Part shown: piece after piece, positions 1 through 6,429 of the stretch
How the letters are laid out: the number at the start of each line of letters is the position of its first letter
Position numbering within the stretch: position 1 is the first letter of the stretch
From: an uncultured Bacilli bacterium
GTDB taxonomy: Bacteria; Bacillota_I; Bacilli_A; RF39; UBA660
Reading direction: 5' to 3'
Length of the DNA: 10,455 nucleotides
Assembly (NCBI GenBank): GCA_949746915.1
Contig: CATKEA010000108.1
Coordinates: forward strand, 1-10,455
The notes under the pieces: generated by a model
What the model was told of the DNA's origin: nothing
The model's database searches: none
The model's input: the letters and a program-made list of their open reading frames with translations, nothing else
Made by a program: the position numbers and the translations under genes

Positions 1-1514
1 TAGAAAAAGAAGATAACTTTTTAATAAATCCGCAAAAATTAGCTAAAAAGATTGATGAAATAAATGAAAGTCTTCAAATGGTATACAATAGAAGAAAAGG
101 ATATGTTCCAAGAGTTGTGGCCTTTTTAAACACTAATCCTAACAATCCAACAGGTAAAGTAATGGGAGAAAAAGAAGCAGATCTATTAAAGGAACTTGGT
201 GAAGTTTGCCAAAAAAGAGGTGTCTTTATCATAGATGACTTAGTATATCGTGACATTACATATGATAAAAACAATCTTGCAAAACCAATTGCAACAATAC
301 CTGGCATGTTTAGAAATACTATTTCATTATTAGGACTATCAAAAAGTTATGGTATGGCAAGTCTTAGAGCAGGTTTTGTTGTTGCCGATGAGATAATAAT
401 ACGTGAGGTAGTAAATCGTATTTTCCAAGAAATGGATTCCTCACCTGATATAGTTGGGCATGCCCTAGCAGGATCCTTCAATAATACTAAAGAGAGAAAT
501 CTTCTTTATGATGAGTATTTTACAGAATTACGTGGCACATATTTTTATAAATATCAATTACTAAAAGCTTTAGTAAAAGGAATTGACAGTATTGAAAGTA
601 AAGAAATAAAAGAAAAAATAAAAAAAGAAGTCAAAACTGTTTTACAAGATGACCAAACAAATGAAGTTCTTACTGGTCATCCATACGTGGATTTTGCTAA
701 AAATTTAGAACCAGAATCAGGCTTTTTTGCTATTCTTGATTTTAGCAAAATAAAGGGAATGAAATACCATGGAAAAGTTATAAATACCGAAAGAGATTTA
801 CTAAAATTTTTCTATAAAACTTCAAGAATAAGATTTTTAGTCGGTCAATCCATTTGTTGGCCTTATAAAGATGAATTAGTAGGTAGAGTAACATTTGCTC
901 TTTTGAATGAAACAATAATCCACGCTTTCTACCAAATGCATAAAGCTTTAGAATGTTTGAAAGAAAAAGAAGATTACATTATTAGAAAGAACGAATTAAA
1001 AGATCAAGAGCAAATAACTAAAATTAAACTAGATAGACAACAAGAAATACATATGCAACCACTAAACTTCAAATGTGTTCAAACACCAAATTATAAAGAA
1101 CAAACAGAAAGTTATATAAATGGTTATGAGGACTTTAAAGATCTTGTTTTAGTAGCAGCAAGAAATGAGGAAATTCTAGGATACTCATACTATGAAATAA
1201 AAGATCCTGAAAATAAATATGATGCCGAATTAGTTGGACTATATGTAAAATCATCAGAAATGAATAGAGGAATAGGAACAGCACTATTTAAAGAAACAGT
1301 CAAAGAACTTTTAGCACAAAAAAAGAAGAATATGATTACATGGTGTCTAAAGGAAAACGAATCTAACGATAATAAAATAACTTCAACTGTATTTTATGAG
1401 AACTTAGGCGGAAAACAAGTCGAATCAAAAGAAATAAAAATAGGAGATAGAATATACCAAAGCTATGGCTATTATTTTGATTTAGAAGCAGTAGAAAATA
1501 AAGAAGGAATTTAA
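1..1514 (+). CDS. Class I/II PLP-dependent aminotransferase fused to a GNAT acetyltransferase domain (5'-partial)
   Basis: The reading frame is open from the window edge (first full codon at 3), so the ATG at 78 is internal and the gene starts upstream. Numbering from that ATG, the fold-type I aminotransferase shows the cofactor motif NPNNPTG (20-26), the D-x-x-Y motif (D54, Y57) that holds the pyridine nitrogen, the Schiff-base lysine in SKSYGMASLRAG (K89, bases 342-344), and a carboxylate-binding Arg candidate in GRVTF (R270). A charged helical linker (about 285-325) leads to a GNAT domain (about 340-475) with the acetyl-CoA loop NRGIGTALF (R397-G-I-G-T-A) and the later FYENLGGK segment. 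By comparison with aspartate-type aminotransferases, roughly 130-150 N-terminal residues are missing. The family transfers amino groups between amino acids and 2-oxo acids; GNAT domains acylate amines. The substrate cannot be read from sequence. A natural inference is sequential amination and N-acylation of one metabolite. No terminator follows. Confidence 0.9.
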   Translation, partial: EKEDNFLINPQKLAKKIDEINESLQMVYNRRKGYVPRVVAFLNTNPNNPTGKVMGEKEADLLKELGEVCQKRGVFIIDDLVYRDITYDKNNLAKPIATIPGMFRNTISLLGLSKSYGMASLRAGFVVADEIIIREVVNRIFQEMDSSPDIVGHALAGSFNNTKERNLLYDEYFTELRGTYFYKYQLLKALVKGIDSIESKEIKEKIKKEVKTVLQDDQTNEVLTGHPYVDFAKNLEPESGFFAILDFSKIKGMKYHGKVINTERDLLKFFYKTSRIRFLVGQSICWPYKDELVGRVTFALLNETIIHAFYQMHKALECLKEKEDYIIRKNELKDQEQITKIKLDRQQEIHMQPLNFKCVQTPNYKEQTESYINGYEDFKDLVLVAARNEEILGYSYYEIKDPENKYDAELVGLYVKSSEMNRGIGTALFKETVKELLAQKKKNMITWCLKENESNDNKITSTVFYENLGGKQVESKEIKIGDRIYQSYGYYFDLEAVENKEGI

Positions 1515-1570
1515 AATTTATACAACACATTATCATTTCAAACAACAGAAATTAATTGAATCGTAATAAA

Positions 1571-1576
1571 AGGAGG
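1571..1576 (+). promoter_or_regulatory. Strong Shine-Dalgarno AGGAGG of the leader ORF
   Basis: AGGAGG lies seven bases before the ATG at 1584 and is the best ribosome binding site in this intergenic region. It serves a seven-codon ORF rather than the ABC-F start directly. The ABC-F start at 1604 has its own weaker AAGGAG at 1589-1594, which lies inside the leader ORF. Confidence 0.7.
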
Positions 1577-1583
1577 ACCATAT

Positions 1584-1607
1584 ATGACAAGGAGAATACA
1601 TACATGA
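1584..1607 (+). CDS. Putative seven-residue leader peptide (MTRRIHT) upstream of the ABC-F gene
   Basis: ATG ACA AGG AGA ATA CAT ACA TGA encodes MTRRIHT. It has a near-ideal AGGAGG site seven bases upstream. Its TGA stop (1605-1607) overlaps the ABC-F ATG (1604-1606) as ATGA, a classic arrangement for translational coupling or reinitiation. Short upstream ORFs that sense ribosome-targeting antibiotics are known for several antibiotic-resistance ABC-F and erm genes. Here the role is inferred. I see no strong hairpin that would hide the downstream binding site and no attenuator terminator between the two ORFs, so simple coupling is at least as likely as drug-induced arrest. It is too short to judge by coding statistics. 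Confidence 0.5.
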   Translation: MTRRIHT

Positions 1608-3250
1608 TAATAAAAAACTTAAGTCTATCTTTTGGCATCCAACCAATATTCTCTTCGATTACACTAACTTTACCAAACGACGAACATATAGGTATAGTAG
1701 GAGATAATGGAGCAGGAAAAACAACCTTTTTAAAAGTGATTTTAAAAGAGATAGAACCAGATAGTGGCACTATATCTTTTAATAAAAAAGTAAAAATAGC
1801 TTATCTTCCTCAAGTTATTACTGATGAAATACCAAAAAGTGATATAACTGTTTTTGACTATTTATTAGAAGGAAGACCAATAGCAAAATTAGAACAAGAA
1901 ATAGCATCCTTTTATGAACAAACTATTGGAAAAACTGAACAAGAAATGAATAAAATTTTAAAAAAGATTGGCGATTTACAATTAGAATTAGATTATTATG
2001 AACCATATCAAGCCGAAATTACTTTATTAGATTTAATATCTGGTATGAATATAGATGACAAATTACTATACATGCCTATTTCTAATTTATCAGGTGGTCA
2101 GAAATCTAAAATAGCATTTGCTAGATTGTTATATTCTAAAGCAGATGTTCTTCTTCTTGACGAGCCAACCAATCATTTAGATTTTGAAACTAAAGAATAT
2201 GTTACCAATTATTTAAGAAACTATTCTGGTGCTATATATGTCATTTCTCATGATATTGATTTTTTAGATAAAATAACTAATGAAACCCTTTTCTTAGATA
2301 AAGTAACACATACTATGGAACTGTTTCCTGGGAGTTATTCTAAATTTGTTAAAATATTAGAAGAACGAGAACTTTATCTAGAAAAACAAGCAGAATTACA
2401 AGAAAAAGAACGAATAAGACTTCAAAAAATAGTAGATAAATACATTCATGGTAATGAGAAAAAAGCAAGAATAGCCAAAGACCGCCAAAAGAAATTAGCT
2501 AAATTAGAAGAAAATAAAGTAATTATCCAAAAAAAAGGCAAAGAGGCAAGTATAAAGTTACAACAAGATAGAGAAAGTACATCAAAACCACTAGTAATCA
2601 AAGATTTAAACTTTAAATATCGCCAAGAAGATAAAGGCATGTTGTTATATAAAATAAATATAGAAATACCAAGAGGTGAAAAGTTTTTAATAGTAGGAGA
2701 AAATGGTGTTGGAAAAAGTACTTTGTTAAAACTAATAATTGGAAAACTATCCCCAAAATCAGGAGAAATAATTTTAGGGCCTAAGACAGATATTGGTTAT
2801 TATGCCCAAGAACATGAACTTTTAGATAATTCAAAAAATGTTATTGAGAATCTTGATGAATTTGATTTAACTGAAAATGAAAAAAGGGGAGTATTAGGAA
2901 AATTCCTTTTTACTGGTGATGACCTATATAAAAAGATAAATATTCTGTCTCCTGGAGAAAGAAGTAGACTTTCTCTTGCTAAATTAACTTTACAAAATGC
3001 TAATCTACTAATTTTAGACGAGCCAACTAATCATCTTGATCCTAAAACTCAAAAAAAGATAGCAGAAGTATTAAAAACATTTGAAGGAACAATGATAGTG
3101 GTATCACATAATCCAGATTTTGTTGATGCCCTTGGAATATCTAGAACGCTTATTCTTCCAAAAGGTACTTTAGATTATTATGAAAAAGGTATCGTCGAAC
3201 ATTATCAAGTATTAAATACAAAAAATAAATTAGAAAAGTTTAACAAATAA
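1604..3250 (+). CDS. ABC-F family ATP-binding cassette protein (ribosome-associated)
   Basis: A 548-residue soluble protein with two ATP-binding cassettes and no membrane segments. NBD1 has Walker A GDNGAGKT (33-40), signature LSGGQ (162-166) and Walker B with catalytic E187. NBD2 has Walker A GENGVGKS (365-372), a degenerate signature LSPGE (448-452) and Walker B with E473. An Arm-like insertion lies near 95-135. The basic, helical inter-domain linker (about 250-325) is the hallmark of ABC-F factors; it reaches the P-site tRNA in the ribosomal E site. The ATG at 1604 is chosen because AAGGAG (1589-1594) precedes it and MIIKNLSLSFG is a typical family N-terminus; a TTG at 1556 has no binding site. 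Members are either translation factors (Uup/YdiF/YkpA type) or antibiotic target-protection proteins (Vga/Lsa/Msr type). Sequence alone does not settle which, but the upstream leader ORF leans mildly to an inducible role. Confidence 0.9.
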   Translation: MIIKNLSLSFGIQPIFSSITLTLPNDEHIGIVGDNGAGKTTFLKVILKEIEPDSGTISFNKKVKIAYLPQVITDEIPKSDITVFDYLLEGRPIAKLEQEIASFYEQTIGKTEQEMNKILKKIGDLQLELDYYEPYQAEITLLDLISGMNIDDKLLYMPISNLSGGQKSKIAFARLLYSKADVLLLDEPTNHLDFETKEYVTNYLRNYSGAIYVISHDIDFLDKITNETLFLDKVTHTMELFPGSYSKFVKILEERELYLEKQAELQEKERIRLQKIVDKYIHGNEKKARIAKDRQKKLAKLEENKVIIQKKGKEASIKLQQDRESTSKPLVIKDLNFKYRQEDKGMLLYKINIEIPRGEKFLIVGENGVGKSTLLKLIIGKLSPKSGEIILGPKTDIGYYAQEHELLDNSKNVIENLDEFDLTENEKRGVLGKFLFTGDDLYKKINILSPGERSRLSLAKLTLQNANLLILDEPTNHLDPKTQKKIAEVLKTFEGTMIVVSHNPDFVDALGISRTLILPKGTLDYYEKGIVEHYQVLNTKNKLEKFNK

Positions 3251-3268
3251 ATAACCTTGTGGTAAAAT
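3240..3268 (+). promoter_or_regulatory. Candidate sigma-A promoter of mtnN
   Basis: A -35 element TTAACA (3240-3245) is followed by a 17-base spacer and an extended -10, TGG-TAAAAT (-10 hexamer 3263-3268). The -35 overlaps the end of the ABC-F gene. A start point near 3275 would leave a leader of about 100 bases before mtnN. A second TATAAT at 3275-3280 has no good -35 partner. Confidence 0.5.
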
Positions 3269-3378
3269 AATAAGTATAATATAGAAGCTTATTTTAATGC
3301 ATACTATGATAAATAAAATTAAGCTAATAATTATAACTAACTTATTAAATAGTTAAAAATAATGTGGAGTGATGAAGT

Positions 3379-4035
3379 ATGAAAATAGCTATAATTGGTG
3401 CTATGGAAAAAGAAGTAATTGAATACCGCAATATATATGACATGAAGTTAATTAATCAAGCAAAAAAGCTTTATATTGGTTCATGTAATGACAATGAAAT
3501 TTATTTAATTGAAAGTGGTATTGGAAAAGTCAATTCAGCTAGTACAACCCAATACATGATTGATAAATATGATATTGATATTGTTATAAGTTCAGGATGT
3601 GCTGGTAGTTTAACCTCTAGTGTAAGAGTATTTGATACAATCATAAGTAACTATGTAACATACCATGATTTTTATCCAAAAAGGATTATGGAAATATCAA
3701 CCCCAAACAATGGCTTGATTAAAGCAGATGATGAGTTAATAGAAAAGGCTAAAGAGGTGTTAGAAAATCGTGATGCCCCATACCATATTGGAAATATTGC
3801 TAGTGGCGATTGTTTTGTAACAGATGGGAATGAGCGTGATTCCATTTTTAATGAAACAGAAGCCTTAGCTGTTGATATGGAAAGTGCTAGTATTGGTCAT
3901 ATCTGCGCTGAGAATAAAGTTCCATTTATATCACTTAGAGTTATTTCAGATTTTGCCGATGGTGCTAGTGAAGAAGAAGAAAAGGCAGCTAGAATTGCTA
4001 GTCTAACAATAGTAGATTTAATTAACAACTTATAA
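3379..4035 (+). CDS. mtnN: 5'-methylthioadenosine/S-adenosylhomocysteine nucleosidase
   Basis: This enzyme hydrolyses methylthioadenosine, S-adenosylhomocysteine and 5'-deoxyadenosine to adenine plus the thioribose or ribose product. It clears inhibitors of SAM-dependent reactions and feeds S-ribosylhomocysteine to methyl recycling. The 218-residue product is close to the usual size of about 230. It has the N-terminal IIGAMEKEV segment with catalytic Glu12, the GIGKVNSA glycine loop (48-55), SGCAGSL (72-78), ASGDCFV (141-147), the ribose-binding VDMESAS (M167, E168) and catalytic Asp191 in the RVISDFAD motif. These match the MTAN/Pfs branch of nucleoside phosphorylase-like enzymes. GGAG at 3366-3369 precedes the ATG by nine bases. 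It is monocistronic by context, with a promoter candidate in front and an intrinsic terminator behind. No luxS gene is in the window. Confidence 0.95.
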   Translation: MKIAIIGAMEKEVIEYRNIYDMKLINQAKKLYIGSCNDNEIYLIESGIGKVNSASTTQYMIDKYDIDIVISSGCAGSLTSSVRVFDTIISNYVTYHDFYPKRIMEISTPNNGLIKADDELIEKAKEVLENRDAPYHIGNIASGDCFVTDGNERDSIFNETEALAVDMESASIGHICAENKVPFISLRVISDFADGASEEEEKAARIASLTIVDLINNL

Positions 4036-4042
4036 TAAAAAT

Positions 4043-4090
4043 GAAAATAGTAAGAAAATAAATCTGAATGTTATTGCTATTTTCTTTTTT
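4043..4090 (+). terminator. Rho-independent terminator of mtnN
   Basis: GAAAATAG (4043-4050) pairs with CTATTTTC (4077-4084). The stem extends to 11 pairs with one wobble (4043-4053 with 4074-4084) around a 20-base loop and is followed by six T (4085-4090). The right arm also carries the -35 element of the next operon. Confidence 0.7.
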
Positions 4091-4102
4091 TATGTATATA
4101 AT
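4074..4102 (+). promoter_or_regulatory. Promoter of the arsR-cadA operon
   Basis: The -35 TTGCTA (4074-4079, 4 of 6 matches) and the consensus -10 TATAAT (4097-4102) are 17 bases apart. The predicted start point near 4109 coincides with the first base of the ArsR-type operator. Confidence 0.65.
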
Positions 4103-4108
4103 ATGAAT

Positions 4109-4128
4109 ATATGAACAAATATTCATAT
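4109..4128 (+). promoter_or_regulatory. ArsR/SmtB-type operator (inverted repeat TGAA-N6-TTCA)
   Basis: ATATGAA (4109-4115) and TTCATAT (4122-4128) form a perfect seven-base inverted repeat separated by six bases. This matches the TGAA-N6-TTCA core of the 12-2-12 operators bound by SmtB, CzrA and CadC-type repressors. It sits immediately downstream of the -10, where a bound dimer would block initiation. An extra direct copy of ATATGAA lies at 4101-4107, overlapping the -10. Confidence 0.8.
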
Positions 4129-4176
4129 TATAACAGTGTTAAAAATAAAATATTATTAAGAATTAAGGAGAAATGA

Positions 4177-4488
4177 ATGGAAGATAAAAAAATATTAAAT
4201 ACATTAAGTGATTTTTATAAAATATTTGCTGATTCTACAAGACTTAGAATACTAGACTATTTACTAGAAGGAGAAAAATGTGTTAGTGAAATATCTGATA
4301 AATTAGAGATAAGTCAATCAGCAACATCCCATCAGCTAAAAACATTAAGAAACTCAAATCTAGTAAAAGCACAAAAAGAAGGTCAAACAGTTAAATATAG
4401 TATAACAGATGACCATATTAAAATAATTTTACAGTATGGTCTTGAACATATAAAAGAAAAAAATCATAGTAATGGAAATGAGGATTAA
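4177..4488 (+). CDS. ArsR/SmtB-family zinc/cadmium-responsive repressor
   Basis: A 103-residue winged-helix metal sensor that should repress its own operon and release DNA when zinc or a similar ion binds. The helix-turn-helix spans about 35-60, with recognition helix SQSATSHQLKTLR (46-58). The wing is near 63-76. The C-terminal helix carries D78-x-H80-x10-H91-x2-E94, the spacing of the SmtB alpha-5 zinc site (Asp, His, His, Glu). The ELCVCD-type alpha-3 motif is reduced to KCVSEI with only C35, so the CadC-like cysteine site is incomplete, favouring zinc (or cobalt) sensing through alpha-5. AAGGAG (4165-4170) lies six bases before the start. The gene ends two bases before cadA, whose GAGGA ribosome site (4480-4484) lies within its last codons, so the two are cotranscribed. 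Confidence 0.93.
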   Translation: MEDKKILNTLSDFYKIFADSTRLRILDYLLEGEKCVSEISDKLEISQSATSHQLKTLRNSNLVKAQKEGQTVKYSITDDHIKIILQYGLEHIKEKNHSNGNED

Positions 4489-4490
4489 AG

Positions 4491-6329
4491 ATGAAAAAAT
4501 TAGAAATTAATGAGGATTTAATAAAAATATTAATAAGTACTATTTTATTTATAGTTACCTTGTTCATAAAAAATACTTCTATAAAAATAGTAATTCTTTC
4601 TATAAGTTATATCATAATTTCTTATGAATTATATATTAAATCTATCAAAAATTTATTAAAAGGAGAACTTTTTGATGAAAACTTTTTAATGATTATAGCA
4701 ACTATTGGAGCTTTCTATATAAAAGAATATCCAGAGGCAGTATTAGTAATTCTCCTTTTTCAAATCGGTGAGTATTTATCTGATTTAGCTGTTGATAATT
4801 CTAAAAAAGCTATTACTGATTTAATGGATCTTCGTAGTGATGAAACTAACTTAATCATAAATAAAAAAGTAGAGATAGTAAAAACAGAAACTGTAAAAAT
4901 AAATGATATTTTTTTAGTTAAACCAGGAGAAAAAGTTCCATTAGATGGTATCATAATTGAAGGTAAAAGTTCATTTGATACTTCTAGTTTAACTGGAGAA
5001 TCAGTACCTAAACTATTAACTGTTCAAGAAGAAGTCATCTCAGGATATGTTAATAATGATAGTGCTATTAAAGTCAAGGCTACAAAAACTTATACAACTT
5101 CAACTGCTAATAAAATAATTGAATTAATTGAAACATCAACTGATAAAAAAGCTAAAACAGAAAAATTTATTACCAAGTTTTCAAAAATATATACACCATG
5201 TGTAGTATTATTAGCTATACTAATTGCAATTATTCCGACACTTCTAGGATATGAATTTAATGAATGGCTATATAAAGCCTTAGTGTTTTTAGTAATGTCT
5301 TGTCCATGTGCTTTAGTTATATCAATTCCACTTGCTTTCTTTTCTGGAATAGGTAGAGCTAGTAAGGAGGGAATTCTAATAAAAGGAAGTAATGAACTAG
5401 AGCAATTAACAAATATCAATACTATAGTGTTTGATAAAACTGGAACAATTACTGAAGGAACATTCGAAGTAAGAAAAATTGAAGCAATAGGGCTAGAAAA
5501 AAATGAATTATTAGAAATAGTTGCTCATGCAGAATATTATTCAAATCATCCAATTGCTAAGGCAATTGTTAGAAATTATTCAAATAAAATAAATGAAAAT
5601 AAAATTTCTAATTTTAAAGAAATAAGTGGAAAAGGAATATCAGCAGATATTGCTAAAGCTAAAATACTAGTTGGGAATATAAAACTATTAGAAGAAAACA
5701 ATATTAAAGTCAAAGAAATAGAAGAAATAGGAACAGTTATTTATGTAGCTAAGAATAATAAATACATTGGAAGCATTTTAATTTCAGATAAAATAAAAGA
5801 AGAGTCATATAGCATTGTAGAAAAATTAAATAGCATCAAAATAAATAACATTGTTATGCTATCTGGAGATGATAAAAATATTGTTAGCGCTGTTGCCAAA
5901 GAAATAAAAATCCCAACATATCAATCTCATCTTTTACCTCAAGACAAAGTACAAATTGTAAAAGATTTATCAAAAAATAATTTTCTAGCTTTTGTTGGTG
6001 ATGGCATAAATGATGCACCAGTAATGAAAATAGCTAACATAGGAATTGCTATGGGTGGTATTGGTAGTGATGCGACTATAGAAGCTAGTGATATTGTACT
6101 TATGTATGATAATTTACTGAAAATACCAATTGCTATAAAAATATCTAAATATACAAAAAATGTAATGCGTTTTAATATTTGCTTCGCTCTTGTTACTAAA
6201 CTAATTGTATTATTATTAGGAATATTTAATGTAGCATCTATCTGGATGGCTGTATTTGCTGATGTAGGAGTAACCCTTTTATCTATTTTAAATACTTTAA
6301 CAATACTAAAAAGGAAATTTGATAAATAG
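4491..6329 (+). CDS. cadA: P1B-2 type Zn2+/Cd2+/Pb2+ exporting P-type ATPase (CadA/ZntA-like)
   Basis: A 612-residue inner-membrane pump that exports divalent soft-metal ions using ATP. It shows the actuator TGES (168-171), membrane metal-site CPC (271-273), phosphorylated Asp315 in DKTGT, nucleotide-domain HP (353-354) and hinge GDGINDAP (503-510). Lys570 in the seventh membrane helix and Asp591 in the eighth (FADVG) are 21 residues apart, the same spacing as K693/D714 of ZntA, which marks the Zn/Cd/Pb subclass rather than copper pumps. Membrane helices begin near residue 10, and there is no N-terminal HMA or CxxC metal-binding domain and no His-rich tail, making it shorter than CadA and ZntA (about 700-730). 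Directly downstream of the ArsR-type repressor, it is the operon's effector. Choice among zinc, cadmium and lead cannot be made from sequence. No terminator follows, so some readthrough into the next gene is possible. Confidence 0.95.
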   Translation: MKKLEINEDLIKILISTILFIVTLFIKNTSIKIVILSISYIIISYELYIKSIKNLLKGELFDENFLMIIATIGAFYIKEYPEAVLVILLFQIGEYLSDLAVDNSKKAITDLMDLRSDETNLIINKKVEIVKTETVKINDIFLVKPGEKVPLDGIIIEGKSSFDTSSLTGESVPKLLTVQEEVISGYVNNDSAIKVKATKTYTTSTANKIIELIETSTDKKAKTEKFITKFSKIYTPCVVLLAILIAIIPTLLGYEFNEWLYKALVFLVMSCPCALVISIPLAFFSGIGRASKEGILIKGSNELEQLTNINTIVFDKTGTITEGTFEVRKIEAIGLEKNELLEIVAHAEYYSNHPIAKAIVRNYSNKINENKISNFKEISGKGISADIAKAKILVGNIKLLEENNIKVKEIEEIGTVIYVAKNNKYIGSILISDKIKEESYSIVEKLNSIKINNIVMLSGDDKNIVSAVAKEIKIPTYQSHLLPQDKVQIVKDLSKNNFLAFVGDGINDAPVMKIANIGIAMGGIGSDATIEASDIVLMYDNLLKIPIAIKISKYTKNVMRFNICFALVTKLIVLLLGIFNVASIWMAVFADVGVTLLSILNTLTILKRKFDK

Positions 6330-6336
6330 GTGAAAA

Positions 6337-6352
6337 CAATATTAAAATATTG
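6337..6352. repeat. Dyad CAATATT-AA-AATATTG overlapping the -35
   Basis: Seven-base arms (6337-6343 and 6346-6352) around a two-base centre form a perfect dyad that shares three bases with the TTGACA element. The position suits an operator, but AT-rich dyads also arise by chance here. Confidence 0.4.
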
Positions 6353-6378
6353 ACAGTATTATTAAGTTATTATATGAT
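6350..6378 (+). promoter_or_regulatory. Sigma-A promoter of the thioredoxin-like gene
   Basis: A perfect -35 TTGACA (6350-6355) and a -10 TATGAT (6373-6378, 5 of 6) with the ideal 17-base spacer make this the strongest promoter in the window. The predicted start is near 6385, about 45 bases before the ATG. Confidence 0.8.
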
Positions 6379-6387
6379 GAATTAGAA

Positions 6388-6403
6388 CATGAGAGATATC
6401 ATG
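6388..6403. repeat. Inverted repeat CATGA-N6-TCATG in the 5' leader of the thioredoxin-like gene
   Basis: Five-base arms (6388-6392 and 6399-6403) separated by six bases lie just after the predicted transcription start. This could be a start-site operator or a weak RNA hairpin. It does not match the TGAA-N6-TTCA core of the metal operator, so control by the neighbouring ArsR protein is not indicated. Confidence 0.3.
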
Positions 6404-6429
6404 AACAAAATAAGAGAGCAGGGATATTT

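Noticed and set aside
78..80. ATG at 78 as the start of the aminotransferase
   Set aside because: The frame is open to the window start, and the N-terminal third of the aminotransferase fold would be missing.
1556..1603. TTG at 1556 as the ABC-F start
   Set aside because: No ribosome binding site precedes it, and the added residues include the strong AGGAGG and are unlike the family N-terminus. ATG at 1604 has AAGGAG at proper spacing.
4173..4187. Four-codon ORF (MNGR) overlapping the arsR start
   Set aside because: It sits too close to the AAGGAG compared with the ATG at 4177, and four codons overlapping the gene's start are likely chance.
5090..5419. Antisense reading frame inside the ATPase gene, and similar shadows inside other genes
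   Set aside because: They lie opposite strongly conserved coding sequence, have no binding sites and resemble no family.
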